From Arthrobacter sp. Bi83 (lineage in GTDB: Bacteria; Actinomycetota; Actinomycetes; Actinomycetales; Micrococcaceae): 64,000 bases of DNA. Location of the stretch: positions 1 through 64,000 of the forward strand of contig NZ_CAKKLY010000007.1 in the NCBI RefSeq assembly GCF_918698095.1. The letters run 5' to 3'. The position numbers were made by a program, and so were the translations under genes. The notes under the pieces are model-generated. The model made no database searches. It was not told where the DNA came from and was given only the letters and a program-made list of their open reading frames with translations. Below, piece after piece: positions 17,866-26,657 of the stretch; within the stretch, counting starts at the first letter, position 1; every line of letters starts with the position of its first letter.

Positions 17866-18354
17866 GTGAAACCACTCCTTGGCCAGCTGGCGAAGAACCG
17901 CACCAAGATCTGGGTTGGGGCAGTGACGCTCCTCCTGGTCTTCTATCTCATTGTCTCGTTGCAGCGCTCCGTGCTTCTGCTGACGGATCCGGAGCCCGTT
18001 GCCAAGGCGATCGGCGCGGCGTACCTCGTCCTGCCCGTCATCGGCGCGTGGGCCCTTATCCGTGAACTGCTGTTCGGTGCCCGCACCGAACAGATGGCGC
18101 GCGTGCTCGAGGCCGAAGGCGGCCTGCCCGTTGACAACCTGCCCCGCACGCCGGCAGGAAGGATCGTCCGCGCCGCCGCGGACCAGGAATTCGAGAAGTA
18201 CCGGGCCGAAACGGAGGCAGCCCCGGACGACTGGCGTTCCTGGTTCCGCCTCAGCTGCGCGTACGACGCCGCCGGCGACCGCAAGCGAGCCCGTTCTTCC
18301 ATGCGCGACGCCGTTCGGCTTTTTCGCACCTCCAAGGGTGCCCTGGCGGGATAA
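17866..18354 (+). CDS. Membrane protein with TPR-like C-terminus, conserved beside dapB
   Basis: A 162-residue protein. Two hydrophobic segments (about residues 15-35, VGAVTLLLVFYLIVSL, and 50-66, AAYLVLPVIGAWALIREL) are followed by a soluble tail. The tail segment DDWRSWFRLSCAYDAAGDRKRARSSMRDA resembles a single tetratricopeptide-like helical pair. The GTG start is 5 bp after the dapB stop, so it is probably co-transcribed. Function unknown. Confidence 0.75.
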   Translation: MKPLLGQLAKNRTKIWVGAVTLLLVFYLIVSLQRSVLLLTDPEPVAKAIGAAYLVLPVIGAWALIRELLFGARTEQMARVLEAEGGLPVDNLPRTPAGRIVRAAADQEFEKYRAETEAAPDDWRSWFRLSCAYDAAGDRKRARSSMRDAVRLFRTSKGALAG

Positions 18355-18384
18355 GCCGCCCGGATCCTGCTGACGGAACCCGGG

Positions 18385-19620
18385 CTACCGGACCCTGACC
18401 GGCTCGTGCCGTCCCACCTGGTTCGCGGCGTGGCCAAGCCATTCGAGCGGGCCGCGCTTCTTCAGGATCACGAAGGCCATCCCTATCAGCACAGCCAGCG
18501 CGGCGTGGGCAAAGTACATCCCGTCCTCGGTCCATCCCGGCGGCAGCGGCTTGAGGTGGAACGAGGCCACCACGCATACGTGCGCGGTGTACAGGGTCAG
18601 GGTCATGGCACCGGCGCCGCGCAGCGGCAGCAGCAGGTCCAGGTCCAGCCATTCGCCCAGCCGGCCCACGAGGAGGCAGAGTCCGACGACGGCCGCGGCC
18701 ACGCCGCTTGTATGGAGCAGGTCGAGGGTGGTCCCCGAATGCGGTGCGCTGGACGCCAGCCACCACCACGAGCCCTCCTGCCGCACCCCGGCCAGGTTGA
18801 CCTGCAGGAGGCTGCCCAGGGGGTAGTTGGGATCAGTGAGGATCGACTGTAATGCGGCGTGGCCGCCCCATTCCTCCATGGCCGCCGTGCCCAGAACCTT
18901 GGCGAAGGCGGCCACAGCGGTACCTCCTACCAGCAGCAGCACCGGGAGTAGCGACGTCGTCAGTGCCAGCCTGCCGATGATGAGGCCCACCAGCAGATAG
19001 GAAATCCACTGGACCACGGGGTAATAGCCCGTCAGGAACAGGTCACCGAGCAGCCGGCCGGGAGCCGACAGGTCCTCCCAGCCCGGGTTGTGATCGAGCT
19101 GCAGGGGCGGATCCGCGGCCATCAGCCATGGCCGCTGCAGGAATGCCAGCACGGGGGAGCCGAGGATCCAGCCTGCCGCCCAGGCACACAGGGCCTTCAG
19201 CCGCAGCCCGATGAAGGGCAGGATGCACAGGAAGAGCACGGCATAGTGCACGAGGATCACTGCGATGTTGACGTCCAGGCCGCCCAGGGCCAGGCCGACG
19301 ACGGCAATCACCAGCGCTCGCAGGGCAATGCCCCGCCGGGCAGCTGTGAGGGCTCCGCCTTCCAGGGGGCGCTGCTTGCCGGTGGACAGGGCCAGCCCGA
19401 CTCCGGCCAGGACGGCAAAGAGGGCCGCAGCACGGCCGGAAAATGTCAGCCCGATCCACGTGGGAGTCAGGGCGGCATCCGCCTCGAACGTGGGCAGCAG
19501 GTGCGTGGCCATCATCCCCAGGAGGGCGAGGCCGCGAGCGGCGTCGATGCCCGCGAGGCGGGTGCCGGTTGCAGGTCCTTTTGCTGTTCTGGACGATGCA
19601 GCCGTGCTCCGCGAGGTCAT
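18385..19620 (-). CDS. Acyltransferase-like polytopic membrane protein (DUF418 / HGSNAT-like)
   Basis: A 411-residue protein with about ten hydrophobic segments. The N-terminal motif RLAGIDAARGLALLGMMATH matches the signature of heparan-alpha-glucosaminide N-acetyltransferase-like and DUF418 membrane proteins, whose conserved Asp-Arg and following His are thought to take part in acyl transfer across the membrane. The substrate is unknown. It converges on the dapB-linked membrane gene. A perfect palindrome abuts its start codon. Confidence 0.75.
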   Translation of the reverse strand: MTSRSTAASSRTAKGPATGTRLAGIDAARGLALLGMMATHLLPTFEADAALTPTWIGLTFSGRAAALFAVLAGVGLALSTGKQRPLEGGALTAARRGIALRALVIAVVGLALGGLDVNIAVILVHYAVLFLCILPFIGLRLKALCAWAAGWILGSPVLAFLQRPWLMAADPPLQLDHNPGWEDLSAPGRLLGDLFLTGYYPVVQWISYLLVGLIIGRLALTTSLLPVLLLVGGTAVAAFAKVLGTAAMEEWGGHAALQSILTDPNYPLGSLLQVNLAGVRQEGSWWWLASSAPHSGTTLDLLHTSGVAAAVVGLCLLVGRLGEWLDLDLLLPLRGAGAMTLTLYTAHVCVVASFHLKPLPPGWTEDGMYFAHAALAVLIGMAFVILKKRGPLEWLGHAANQVGRHEPVRVR

Positions 19621-19639
19621 GATGTGATCGTCTCACATC
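19621..19639 (-). promoter_or_regulatory. Palindrome at the start of the acyltransferase gene
   Basis: GATGTGA (19621-19627) and TCACATC (19633-19639) are exact inverted arms around TCGTC, touching the start codon at 19620. A GACGAT hexamer inside it sits at -10 distance for a leaderless start. This could be an operator for an unidentified repressor. Confidence 0.45.
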
Positions 19640-19688
19640 CCGCCATGACGTTTTCTGACCGGGCATTCATCTCCCGCTGCCGCGGGTC

Positions 19689-19717
19689 TTGTGTTCGAAT
19701 ATATGTTCGAATAGTAT
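19689..19717 (+). promoter_or_regulatory. LexA (SOS) box inside a leaderless promoter
   Basis: TTGTGT (19689-19694) and TAGTAT (19712-19717) are 17 bp apart. The spacer holds TCGAATATATGTTCGA (19695-19710), one mismatch from the actinobacterial LexA consensus TCGAAC-N4-GTTCGA. The ATG of the next gene follows the -10 by 6 nt. LexA bound here would cover the promoter completely. Confidence 0.85.
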
Positions 19718-19723
19718 TTCCGC

Positions 19724-20116
19724 ATGATCAACTCATCCGGGCACCAGGTCAACCCATCGCGTCATCAGCCGGGACAGCAGGCGGGGGACAGCTGCTCCGT
19801 TCACCGCGCCGCACCGAGGCGCGGCAATGACGGACCGCTGAAAGCGATGAGCCCGGGAGTGGTGGACTACCTCTTCCGGCGGCTCGTCGCAGGCGAGCCC
19901 GCCGAAGACGTGCAATGGGGGCGTGAGGGGATCCCCCTCTCAGCCCAGGCCCCCGGCGCGGAGCTGGCCCGCCGCCTGTCGGAGACCGACGTTGAGGCGC
20001 TGACGCCCACGGAGCTGTTCCACTACGTTCGCGCCGCCCAGCGGCTGGCGTCCTGGGCAGAGTCGCTGCGGGAGACGGCTGTGGGCCGCTACTGTGCGGG
20101 GAACGGTCCCGCCTAG
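19724..20116 (+). CDS. SOS-controlled small protein with DUF222-like C-terminal segment
   Basis: A 130-residue protein of unknown function. The first 40 residues are polar and low-complexity. Residues about 40-70 contain MSPGVVDYLFRRLVAGEPAEDV. Residues about 88-125 contain LTPTELFHYVRAAQRLASWA, which resembles the N-terminal helix of DUF222/13E12 proteins, many of which carry an HNH nuclease domain further on. Here there is no nuclease domain. No ribosome site precedes the ATG and the promoter arrangement indicates a leaderless transcript. An ATG at 19847 is an alternative start. Confidence 0.65.
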   Translation: MINSSGHQVNPSRHQPGQQAGDSCSVHRAAPRRGNDGPLKAMSPGVVDYLFRRLVAGEPAEDVQWGREGIPLSAQAPGAELARRLSETDVEALTPTELFHYVRAAQRLASWAESLRETAVGRYCAGNGPA

Positions 20117-20119
20117 GAT
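20114..20119 (+). promoter_or_regulatory. -10 element for the nitrilase-family gene
   Basis: TAGGAT is 6 nt before the GTG start at 20126. It overlaps the stop codon of the upstream gene, so the hydrolase can be transcribed independently as a leaderless mRNA. Confidence 0.5.
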
Positions 20120-20125
20120 GGAGCC

Positions 20126-20884
20126 GTGACCGGAGCGCTGACTGTAGCCGCCATCCAATACGAGGCCGTCGCGGGCGGGATCGGGGCCAACATACCCGAA
20201 CACGTCCGCCTCATCGAGGACGCCGATTCCCACGGCGCCCGGCTCGTCATCTTCCCCGAACTGTCCCTGACCGGGTACAACCTGCCGTTGTTCCGGAACG
20301 CGGACGAGTGGCTGGTGCCGGGCGACGCGCGCCTCAGCGCGGTCCGGGAGATCTGCCGCCGAACCGGAGTGACCGCCGTCGTGGGTGCGGCGCTGCGGAC
20401 AGCGGACGGGACACCGAGGCTCGTATCCCTGGCCGTCCATCCGAACGGATCTGAAGAGGCAGCCTTCAAGACCCACCTCCACGGCGGTGAGGAGGCGCTG
20501 TTCACCGCCGGTCCGGGTCCCGCCATCCTGACTGTGGACGGCTGGAAAATAGCCCTGGCCGTCTGCTTCGACGCAGCCCACCCCGGCCACTCGGGTGCCG
20601 CGGCCGGGGGCGGCGCGGACGTTTACGCCGTATCTGCGCTGTACACCCAGGGCGAAGGGCACCGGCTGGGGCTGCATCTGGGAGCGCGGGCCATGGACAA
20701 CCGCATGTACACGGTCCTTGCAAACCTTGGCGGCCACACGCCGCTGGGACCGTCCTGCGGCCTGAGCGGTTTCTGGGGCCCGGACGGCCTGGTCATGAAG
20801 CACGCGGCGGGGAGCGGAACGGAAGTTGTCACGGCGGTTCTGCGCCGGGGTGCCCTCGATCGGTACCGGCATCCCGCCATGTGA
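20126..20884 (+). CDS. Carbon-nitrogen hydrolase (nitrilase superfamily)
   Basis: A 252-residue cytoplasmic amidase-type enzyme. The catalytic triad is visible: Glu in FPELSLTGY near residue 47, Lys in FKTHLHGGEE near 114 and Cys in AVCFDAAHP near 148. The segment ARAMDNRMYT is also characteristic. The natural amide substrate cannot be told from sequence. Neighbours give no pathway hint; dapA follows after 97 bp with its own promoter. Confidence 0.88.
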   Translation: MTGALTVAAIQYEAVAGGIGANIPEHVRLIEDADSHGARLVIFPELSLTGYNLPLFRNADEWLVPGDARLSAVREICRRTGVTAVVGAALRTADGTPRLVSLAVHPNGSEEAAFKTHLHGGEEALFTAGPGPAILTVDGWKIALAVCFDAAHPGHSGAAAGGGADVYAVSALYTQGEGHRLGLHLGARAMDNRMYTVLANLGGHTPLGPSCGLSGFWGPDGLVMKHAAGSGTEVVTAVLRRGALDRYRHPAM

Positions 20885-20968
20885 CGAGCCGGCGCCGCAA
20901 TTTGACGGCAGCCAGGTGTTTGACCATCATCACGTGCCGGCCATTGTCCTAACGTGCAGGTGACAGGG

Positions 20969-20974
20969 TAACGT
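20969..20974 (+). promoter_or_regulatory. -10 element for leaderless dapA
   Basis: TAACGT lies 7 nt before the dapA ATG. TTGTCC at 20944-20949 is a possible -35, at 19 bp. Confidence 0.5.
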
Positions 20975-20981
20975 TTTTCCC

Positions 20982-21890
20982 ATGGCTGACACTTCCGCGA
21001 ACATTCCTGCTCTTGGTACCCTCCTGACCGCGATGGTCACGCCCTTCACCAAGGAAGGCCAAGTGGATTACGGGCAGGCGGCGGAGTTGGCCAGCAAGCT
21101 CGTGGACGACGGCTGCGATGGCCTGGTGGTTACCGGAACCACAGGTGAGACCTCTACCCTCACGGACGAGGAAAACCTCGGAATGTTCCGCGCTGTCAAG
21201 GACGCTGTCGGGGGGCGGGCCGCCATTATCGCCGGCACCGGGACCAACGACACGGCGCACTCCGTGCATCTTTCCCAGCAGGCGGCCGCCCTCGGCGTCG
21301 ATGGCCTCCTGCTCGTCACGCCCTACTACAACAAGCCCAGCCAGGCCGGCGTCCGCGCACACTTCGAGACCATCGCGTCGTCAACAGATGTCCCCGTCAT
21401 GCTGTACGACATTCCGGGCCGCTCCTCCATTCCGATCGAGCCCGACACCATGATCCGTCTTGCCCAGCACCCGAATATCGTCGCCGTCAAGGATGCCAAG
21501 GCAGACTTCACTGCGGCCACACGCGTCATGGCAGAGACCGACCTTCTCTTCTACTCCGGGGACGACGGACTGACCCTTCCTTGGATGGCCCTGGGCGCCG
21601 TAGGACTGGTGGGTGTCACAACCCACGTTGCTACCCGCCGCTTCCGGGACCTTATCGACGCCGTCAATGCGAACGACCTCGGAACGGCCCGCAAGATCAA
21701 CTTCGAGCTGCAGCCCGTGGTGCGCGCAACGATGACCCGTGTCCAGGGAGCCGTTGCGGCCAAGCAAATTCTTAAATGGCAGGGAGTCCTGCCCAACTCG
21801 ATTGTCCGTTTGCCCCTCGTGGAGCCGGACGAAGCCGAGATCGAAATCATCCGCGAGGACTTGGCGGAGGGAGGGCTGGTCTTTTCCTGA
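20982..21890 (+). CDS. dapA: 4-hydroxy-tetrahydrodipicolinate synthase
   Basis: DapA condenses pyruvate with aspartate semialdehyde at the start of the diaminopimelate branch. The 302-residue TIM-barrel protein shows GTTGETSTL near residues 49-57, the catalytic-triad tyrosine in MLYDIPGRSS near 142 and the Schiff-base lysine in VAVKDAKAD near 170. The pairing with rnj 42 bp downstream is conserved in Actinobacteria. Confidence 0.96.
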   Translation: MADTSANIPALGTLLTAMVTPFTKEGQVDYGQAAELASKLVDDGCDGLVVTGTTGETSTLTDEENLGMFRAVKDAVGGRAAIIAGTGTNDTAHSVHLSQQAAALGVDGLLLVTPYYNKPSQAGVRAHFETIASSTDVPVMLYDIPGRSSIPIEPDTMIRLAQHPNIVAVKDAKADFTAATRVMAETDLLFYSGDDGLTLPWMALGAVGLVGVTTHVATRRFRDLIDAVNANDLGTARKINFELQPVVRATMTRVQGAVAAKQILKWQGVLPNSIVRLPLVEPDEAEIEIIREDLAEGGLVFS

Positions 21891-21932
21891 CGGACTGAGA
21901 CCGGCACTCTTCCGCCTGGAAAGAAGTGCATT

Positions 21933-23624
21933 ATGACCCAAGTAGCGCTACCCGGCCTTGTCACGCCTCCCCGACTTCCCCAAGGAACCCTGCGGATCGT
22001 TCCGCTCGGCGGGTTGGGCGAGATCGGCCGCAACATGGCCGTCTTCGAAATCGACGGCAAATTGCTGATCGTGGACTGCGGCGTCCTGTTCCCTGAGGAA
22101 ACGCAGCCCGGCGTGGACCTGATCCTGCCCGATTTCTCGTACATCGAAAACCGGCTTGACGACATCGTTGCCGTGGTGCTGACCCATGGTCACGAGGACC
22201 ATATTGGTGCCGTTCCGTACCTGCTCAGGCTCCGCAGCGACATCCCGCTGGTCGGATCGCAGCTGACGCTTGCCCTCATCGAGGCCAAGCTGCAGGAACA
22301 CCGGATCAAGCCGTACACGCTCACGGTGGTAGAAGGACAAGTGGAGAAGTTCGGCCCGTTCGAATGTGAGTTCGTGGCCGTCAACCACTCGATTCCGGAT
22401 GCCCTGGCGGTCTTCCTCCGCACCGCAGGCGGCACCGTCCTGCACACCGGCGACTTCAAAATGGACCAGCTGCCGCTGGATGGCCGGATCACCGACCTCC
22501 GCCACTTCGCCCGCCTCGGCGAAGAGGGCGTGGACCTGTTCATGTCCGACTCCACGAACGCGGATGTCCCCGGATTTACCACCGCTGAAAAGGAAATCGG
22601 ACCCACACTGGACCGGCTCTTCGGGCAGGCCAGCAAGCGCATCATCGTGGCCTCCTTCTCGTCGCACGTCCACCGCGTCCAGCAGGTTTTGGACGCCGCG
22701 GCGAAGCACAACCGTAAAGTTGCTTTTGTGGGCCGCTCCATGGTCCGCAACATGGCCATCGCCGCGAAGCTTGACTACCTGGACGTGCCGGACGGCATCC
22801 TCGTTGACGTCAAGAACATCGGGAACCTCCCCGACAACCGCGTGGTGCTGATGTCCACCGGTTCCCAGGGTGAGCCGATGGCCGCGCTGTCCCGCATGGC
22901 CAATGGTGACCACCCGGTGGTGGTGGGCGAAGGCGACACCGTCATTCTGGCGTCAAGCCTCATTCCGGGCAACGAGAACGCGGTTTTCCGCATCATCAAC
23001 GGTCTGCTCAAATTGGGCGCGGACGTCATCCACAAGGGAAACGCCAAGGTCCACGTCTCGGGCCATGCCGCGGCCGGCGAGCTGCTGTACTGCTACAACA
23101 TCCTCGAGCCGCTCAACGCGATGCCCGTCCACGGGGAGACGCGCCACCTGATCGCCAACGGAAAAATTGCCGAGGAGTCGGGTGTGCCCGACGCGAGCAT
23201 CCTGCTCGCGGACAACGGCACGGTGATCGATCTCCGGGACCACCAGGCTGACGTGGTGGGCCAGGTTGAGGTCGGCTTCGTCTACGTGGACGGTTCAAGC
23301 GTGGGCGAAATCACCGACGCCGATCTCAAGGACCGCCGCGTTCTGGGGGATGAAGGTTTCATCTCCATCATCACGGTCATCAACCGCGCCACCGGCAAAG
23401 TGGTTTCGGGCCCGGAGATCCACGCCCGCGGCGTCGCCGAAGACGACTCGGTTTTCGACGACATTATCCCCAGGATCAATGCCGCGCTTGAGGAAGCCGT
23501 GCTCAACCGGACGGACCACACCACGCACCAGTTGCAGCAGGTTGTCCGGCGTGTGGTCGGCACCTGGGTAAACCGCAAGCTCCGCCGTAAGCCCATGATC
23601 ATTCCGGTGGTCCTGGAGGCCTAA
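21933..23624 (+). CDS. rnj: Ribonuclease J
   Basis: RNase J has 5'-3' exonuclease and endonuclease activity in mRNA decay and rRNA maturation. The 563-residue protein has the metallo-beta-lactamase zinc motif THGHEDHIG near residues 85-93, later ligands in HTGDFKMD and SGHAAAGE, a beta-CASP domain in the middle and a C-terminal domain. GGAAAGAAG precedes the ATG. With pnp in the same window, two main RNA-decay enzymes are encoded here. Confidence 0.95.
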   Translation: MTQVALPGLVTPPRLPQGTLRIVPLGGLGEIGRNMAVFEIDGKLLIVDCGVLFPEETQPGVDLILPDFSYIENRLDDIVAVVLTHGHEDHIGAVPYLLRLRSDIPLVGSQLTLALIEAKLQEHRIKPYTLTVVEGQVEKFGPFECEFVAVNHSIPDALAVFLRTAGGTVLHTGDFKMDQLPLDGRITDLRHFARLGEEGVDLFMSDSTNADVPGFTTAEKEIGPTLDRLFGQASKRIIVASFSSHVHRVQQVLDAAAKHNRKVAFVGRSMVRNMAIAAKLDYLDVPDGILVDVKNIGNLPDNRVVLMSTGSQGEPMAALSRMANGDHPVVVGEGDTVILASSLIPGNENAVFRIINGLLKLGADVIHKGNAKVHVSGHAAAGELLYCYNILEPLNAMPVHGETRHLIANGKIAEESGVPDASILLADNGTVIDLRDHQADVVGQVEVGFVYVDGSSVGEITDADLKDRRVLGDEGFISIITVINRATGKVVSGPEIHARGVAEDDSVFDDIIPRINAALEEAVLNRTDHTTHQLQQVVRRVVGTWVNRKLRRKPMIIPVVLEA

Positions 23625-23704
23625 ACGGGCGCCGCCGGGCCTTGGGAGCGGGTGAACACAGCCCCCAAGGCCCGGAAATCCGCGGAATCCGGCCTGGGTT
23701 GGAG

Positions 23705-23710
23705 TACCGT
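23705..23710 (+). promoter_or_regulatory. -10 element for leaderless ftsK
   Basis: TACCGT lies 7 nt before the ATG at 23718. This supports that ATG rather than an upstream GTG at 23652. Confidence 0.45.
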
Positions 23711-23717
23711 GGCACAT

Positions 23718-26633
23718 ATGGCCACACGTACTTCCCCCGCGCCAAAACGTACTCCGAGCGCTAAGACAGGCACGTCCGCAGGCCGCGCCGGTTCTCCGGC
23801 ATCAAAATCCAGCCGGGCCGGAGCGTCCGGCGGAACCGCCCGCACGCGCCAGCTGGCCGCCGTCGAACCGCACCAGCCGTGGCTGCTGCGCGTGGCCGGC
23901 GGCGCCTGGCAGGGCATCGGGCACCTCGTGGGCGGGGGAGTGCGCCGGATCGGCCATGACGTCAGCGACCTCGCACCGGAAGAGCGGCGTGACGGTGCCG
24001 CCCTGTTCAACCTTGCGCTGGCGGTCTTCATCGCCACCTTCGCCTGGTGGGGCCTCCGGGGCTGGTTCCCGGATGCGGTCTACGCCGTCGTCAACGGCAC
24101 CTTCGGCTGGATGTCCCTGGTGCTGCCGCTCATGCTGTTCGTCTGCGCGTTTCGGCTGTTCCGCCAGCCGGCCGACGGCCGCGGAAACAACCGGGTGGGG
24201 ATCGGTTTCCTCATCATGACCTGCGCGGGCTGCGGGCTCGCCCACATCATCGGCGGCCAGCCCACCGTCAGCGAGGGCTTCGACGGCCTCCGCCGGGCGG
24301 GCGGCATGCTGGGATTCCTCGCGGCGTCCCCGCTGGCGGCCATTCACGCTGCCGTTCCGCTGGCACTCTACGGGCTGCTGGCCTTTGTTTCCGTGCTCAT
24401 CGTCACGGCCACGCCGTTCGGCGCGATCCCGCGCCGGCTGCGGGGGGCCTATGAGCACCTGATGGGCATCGACCTTCAGGACGACGACGGCGATAGCCAC
24501 GACCGCAGCTATCTTTACGAAAACAGCGCTCCGGCAGCGCCGAAGAAGAAGCGCAAGCGGCTCTTCGGCAAAGACCAGGACTCCGACGCCCGCCTGGAAG
24601 GCTACGTCGGGGACGAGGCCTTTGAGCATGCCGTCATTGACGACGACGCCCCGCCTGCGTCTTCCGGCAAGGGTTCCTCAGCGGTGGCGCCCGGCGTCCG
24701 CCGCCCCACCCAGGCGGAGATCGCCGTCGAGAAGATCAAGGCTGCCCAAGGCCTCGGGGCCTCGAACCGGGAAACTACGGCGGGCGCCGCCGAAGACAAT
24801 GCCACCGAGGCCATCCCGCTGGTAACGCCGGGGATGGTGGCGGCAGGTTCGTTGAACGCCGCTCCGGCTGCCGCGGCAGCCGCGCAGGTTCCGTCGAAGC
24901 CGGTGGCACCCGCGCCGCTGCCCACACCCATCCCGCAGCGCACGGAGCAGCTGTCGCTGGCTGGCGACGTCACCTATACGCTGCCGTCGTCGGACGTGCT
25001 GACTCCCGGTTCCATTCCCAAGGAGCGCACCGAAGCCAATGACGCCATCGTGGCCTCTCTGACGGACACGCTGAACCAGTTCAACGTGGACGCGCAGGTA
25101 ACTGGCTTCAGCCGCGGCCCCACCGTCACCCGGTACGAGATAGAACTGTCCGCGGGCACCAAGGTGGAGCGGGTGACCGCCCTGTCCAAGAACATCTCCT
25201 ACGCGGTGGCCAGCTCTGACGTCCGCATCCTGAGCCCCATCCCCGGCAAGTCAGCCATCGGCATCGAGATCCCCAACACGGACCGCGAGACGGTCTCCCT
25301 CGGCGACGTCCTCCGCAGCCAGAACGCCCGCCGCACCGACCACCCCATGGTGATGGGCGTCGGCAAGGACGTCGAGGGCGGCTACGTGGTGGCGAACCTC
25401 GCCAAAATGCCCCACCTGCTCGTTGCCGGCGCCACCGGCGCCGGCAAGTCCTCCTTCGTGAACTCGATGATCACGTCAATCCTGATGCGGGCCACGCCCG
25501 ATGAGGTCCGCATGGTCATGGTGGACCCCAAGCGCGTGGAACTCACGGCCTACGAGGGCGTCCCGCACCTGATCACGCCCATCATCACCAACCCCAAGAA
25601 AGCCGCCGAAGCCCTGCAGTGGGTGGTCCGCGAGATGGACGCGCGCTACGACGACCTCGCCAACTACGGCTTCAAGCACATCGACGACTTCAACAAGGCC
25701 GTCCGGGCCGGCAAGGTCCACCCGCCGGTGGATTCCAAACGCGTCATCCGCCCCTACCCCTACCTGCTGGTGATCGTCGACGAACTCGCCGACCTCATGA
25801 TGGTGGCCCCGCGCGACGTCGAAGACTCCATCGTCAGGATCACCCAGCTGGCCCGTGCGGCCGGCATCCACCTGGTCCTGGCCACGCAGCGGCCTTCCGT
25901 GGACGTCGTCACAGGCCTGATCAAGGCCAACGTGCCTTCCCGCATGGCCTTCGCGACGTCCTCAGTGACCGACTCCCGCGTGGTCCTTGACCAGCCAGGA
26001 GCGGAGAAGCTGATCGGCCAGGGCGACGCCCTCTTCCTGCCCATGGGCGCCTCCAAGGCGATGCGTGTTCAGGGCGCCTGGGTCACGGAGTCCGAGATCC
26101 ACCAGGTCGTGGAGCACGTCAAGGGCCAGCTCAAGGCCGTGTACCGCGACGACGTCGCCGCCGAAGCGCCGAAGAAGCAGATCGACGACGACATCGGAGA
26201 CGACCTCGACGTGCTGCTGCAGGCCACCGAGCTGGTGGTCACCACGCAGTTCGGCTCAACATCGATGCTGCAGCGCAAGCTGCGTGTGGGCTTCGCGAAG
26301 GCCGGCCGCCTCATGGACCTGCTTGAGTCCAGGGGAGTGGTGGGCCCCTCCGAGGGATCCAAGGCCCGCGACGTGCTGGTCAAGCCCGATGACCTCGCCA
26401 CGGTGCTGGCCGCCATGAAGGGCCAGGAATCCCCGGCTGCTCCTGATTCACAGACCGCGGCCCTGAGTGACAACGCCAATGCCAACATCGCCCAGGGCGG
26501 CTATGCCGAGGACCTCGTGGCGGCTGATCTGGACAACCGCGCCCAGAACGTTGAGTACTACGACGGCGCCGACGCCAGCTCCGGCGACGACGAGGACGGT
26601 TCCGAAGACGCCTGGTCCCTCACCGGACGGTAG
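23718..26633 (+). CDS. ftsK: DNA translocase FtsK
   Basis: FtsK anchors to the division septum and pumps chromosomal DNA to resolve terminus regions. The 971-residue protein has a basic N-terminus, four hydrophobic segments at about residues 95-240, an Ala/Pro-rich linker, and a RecA-like motor with Walker A GATGAGKSS near 572-580 and Walker B LLVIVDELADLM. A C-terminal winged-helix gamma domain (TSMLQRKLRVGFAKAGRLMD) reads polar DNA sequences. The GTG at 23652 has GGGAGCGG upstream and would add 22 residues; the ATG is preferred. Confidence 0.95.
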   Translation: MATRTSPAPKRTPSAKTGTSAGRAGSPASKSSRAGASGGTARTRQLAAVEPHQPWLLRVAGGAWQGIGHLVGGGVRRIGHDVSDLAPEERRDGAALFNLALAVFIATFAWWGLRGWFPDAVYAVVNGTFGWMSLVLPLMLFVCAFRLFRQPADGRGNNRVGIGFLIMTCAGCGLAHIIGGQPTVSEGFDGLRRAGGMLGFLAASPLAAIHAAVPLALYGLLAFVSVLIVTATPFGAIPRRLRGAYEHLMGIDLQDDDGDSHDRSYLYENSAPAAPKKKRKRLFGKDQDSDARLEGYVGDEAFEHAVIDDDAPPASSGKGSSAVAPGVRRPTQAEIAVEKIKAAQGLGASNRETTAGAAEDNATEAIPLVTPGMVAAGSLNAAPAAAAAAQVPSKPVAPAPLPTPIPQRTEQLSLAGDVTYTLPSSDVLTPGSIPKERTEANDAIVASLTDTLNQFNVDAQVTGFSRGPTVTRYEIELSAGTKVERVTALSKNISYAVASSDVRILSPIPGKSAIGIEIPNTDRETVSLGDVLRSQNARRTDHPMVMGVGKDVEGGYVVANLAKMPHLLVAGATGAGKSSFVNSMITSILMRATPDEVRMVMVDPKRVELTAYEGVPHLITPIITNPKKAAEALQWVVREMDARYDDLANYGFKHIDDFNKAVRAGKVHPPVDSKRVIRPYPYLLVIVDELADLMMVAPRDVEDSIVRITQLARAAGIHLVLATQRPSVDVVTGLIKANVPSRMAFATSSVTDSRVVLDQPGAEKLIGQGDALFLPMGASKAMRVQGAWVTESEIHQVVEHVKGQLKAVYRDDVAAEAPKKQIDDDIGDDLDVLLQATELVVTTQFGSTSMLQRKLRVGFAKAGRLMDLLESRGVVGPSEGSKARDVLVKPDDLATVLAAMKGQESPAAPDSQTAALSDNANANIAQGGYAEDLVAADLDNRAQNVEYYDGADASSGDDEDGSEDAWSLTGR

Positions 26634-26645
26634 CTGAGAAGACGG

Positions 26646-26651
26646 TAGCCT
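26646..26651 (+). promoter_or_regulatory. -10 element for leaderless pgsA
   Basis: TAGCCT is 6 nt before the GTG start at 26658. AGGAGA between them could also act as a ribosome site on a longer transcript from ftsK. Confidence 0.45.
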
Positions 26652-26657
26652 AGGAGA

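Noticed and set aside
23652..23717. Upstream GTG start for FtsK
   Set aside because: The -10-like TACCGT would fall inside the coding part, and FtsK proteins of this lineage usually begin near MATRT; kept only as an alternative.
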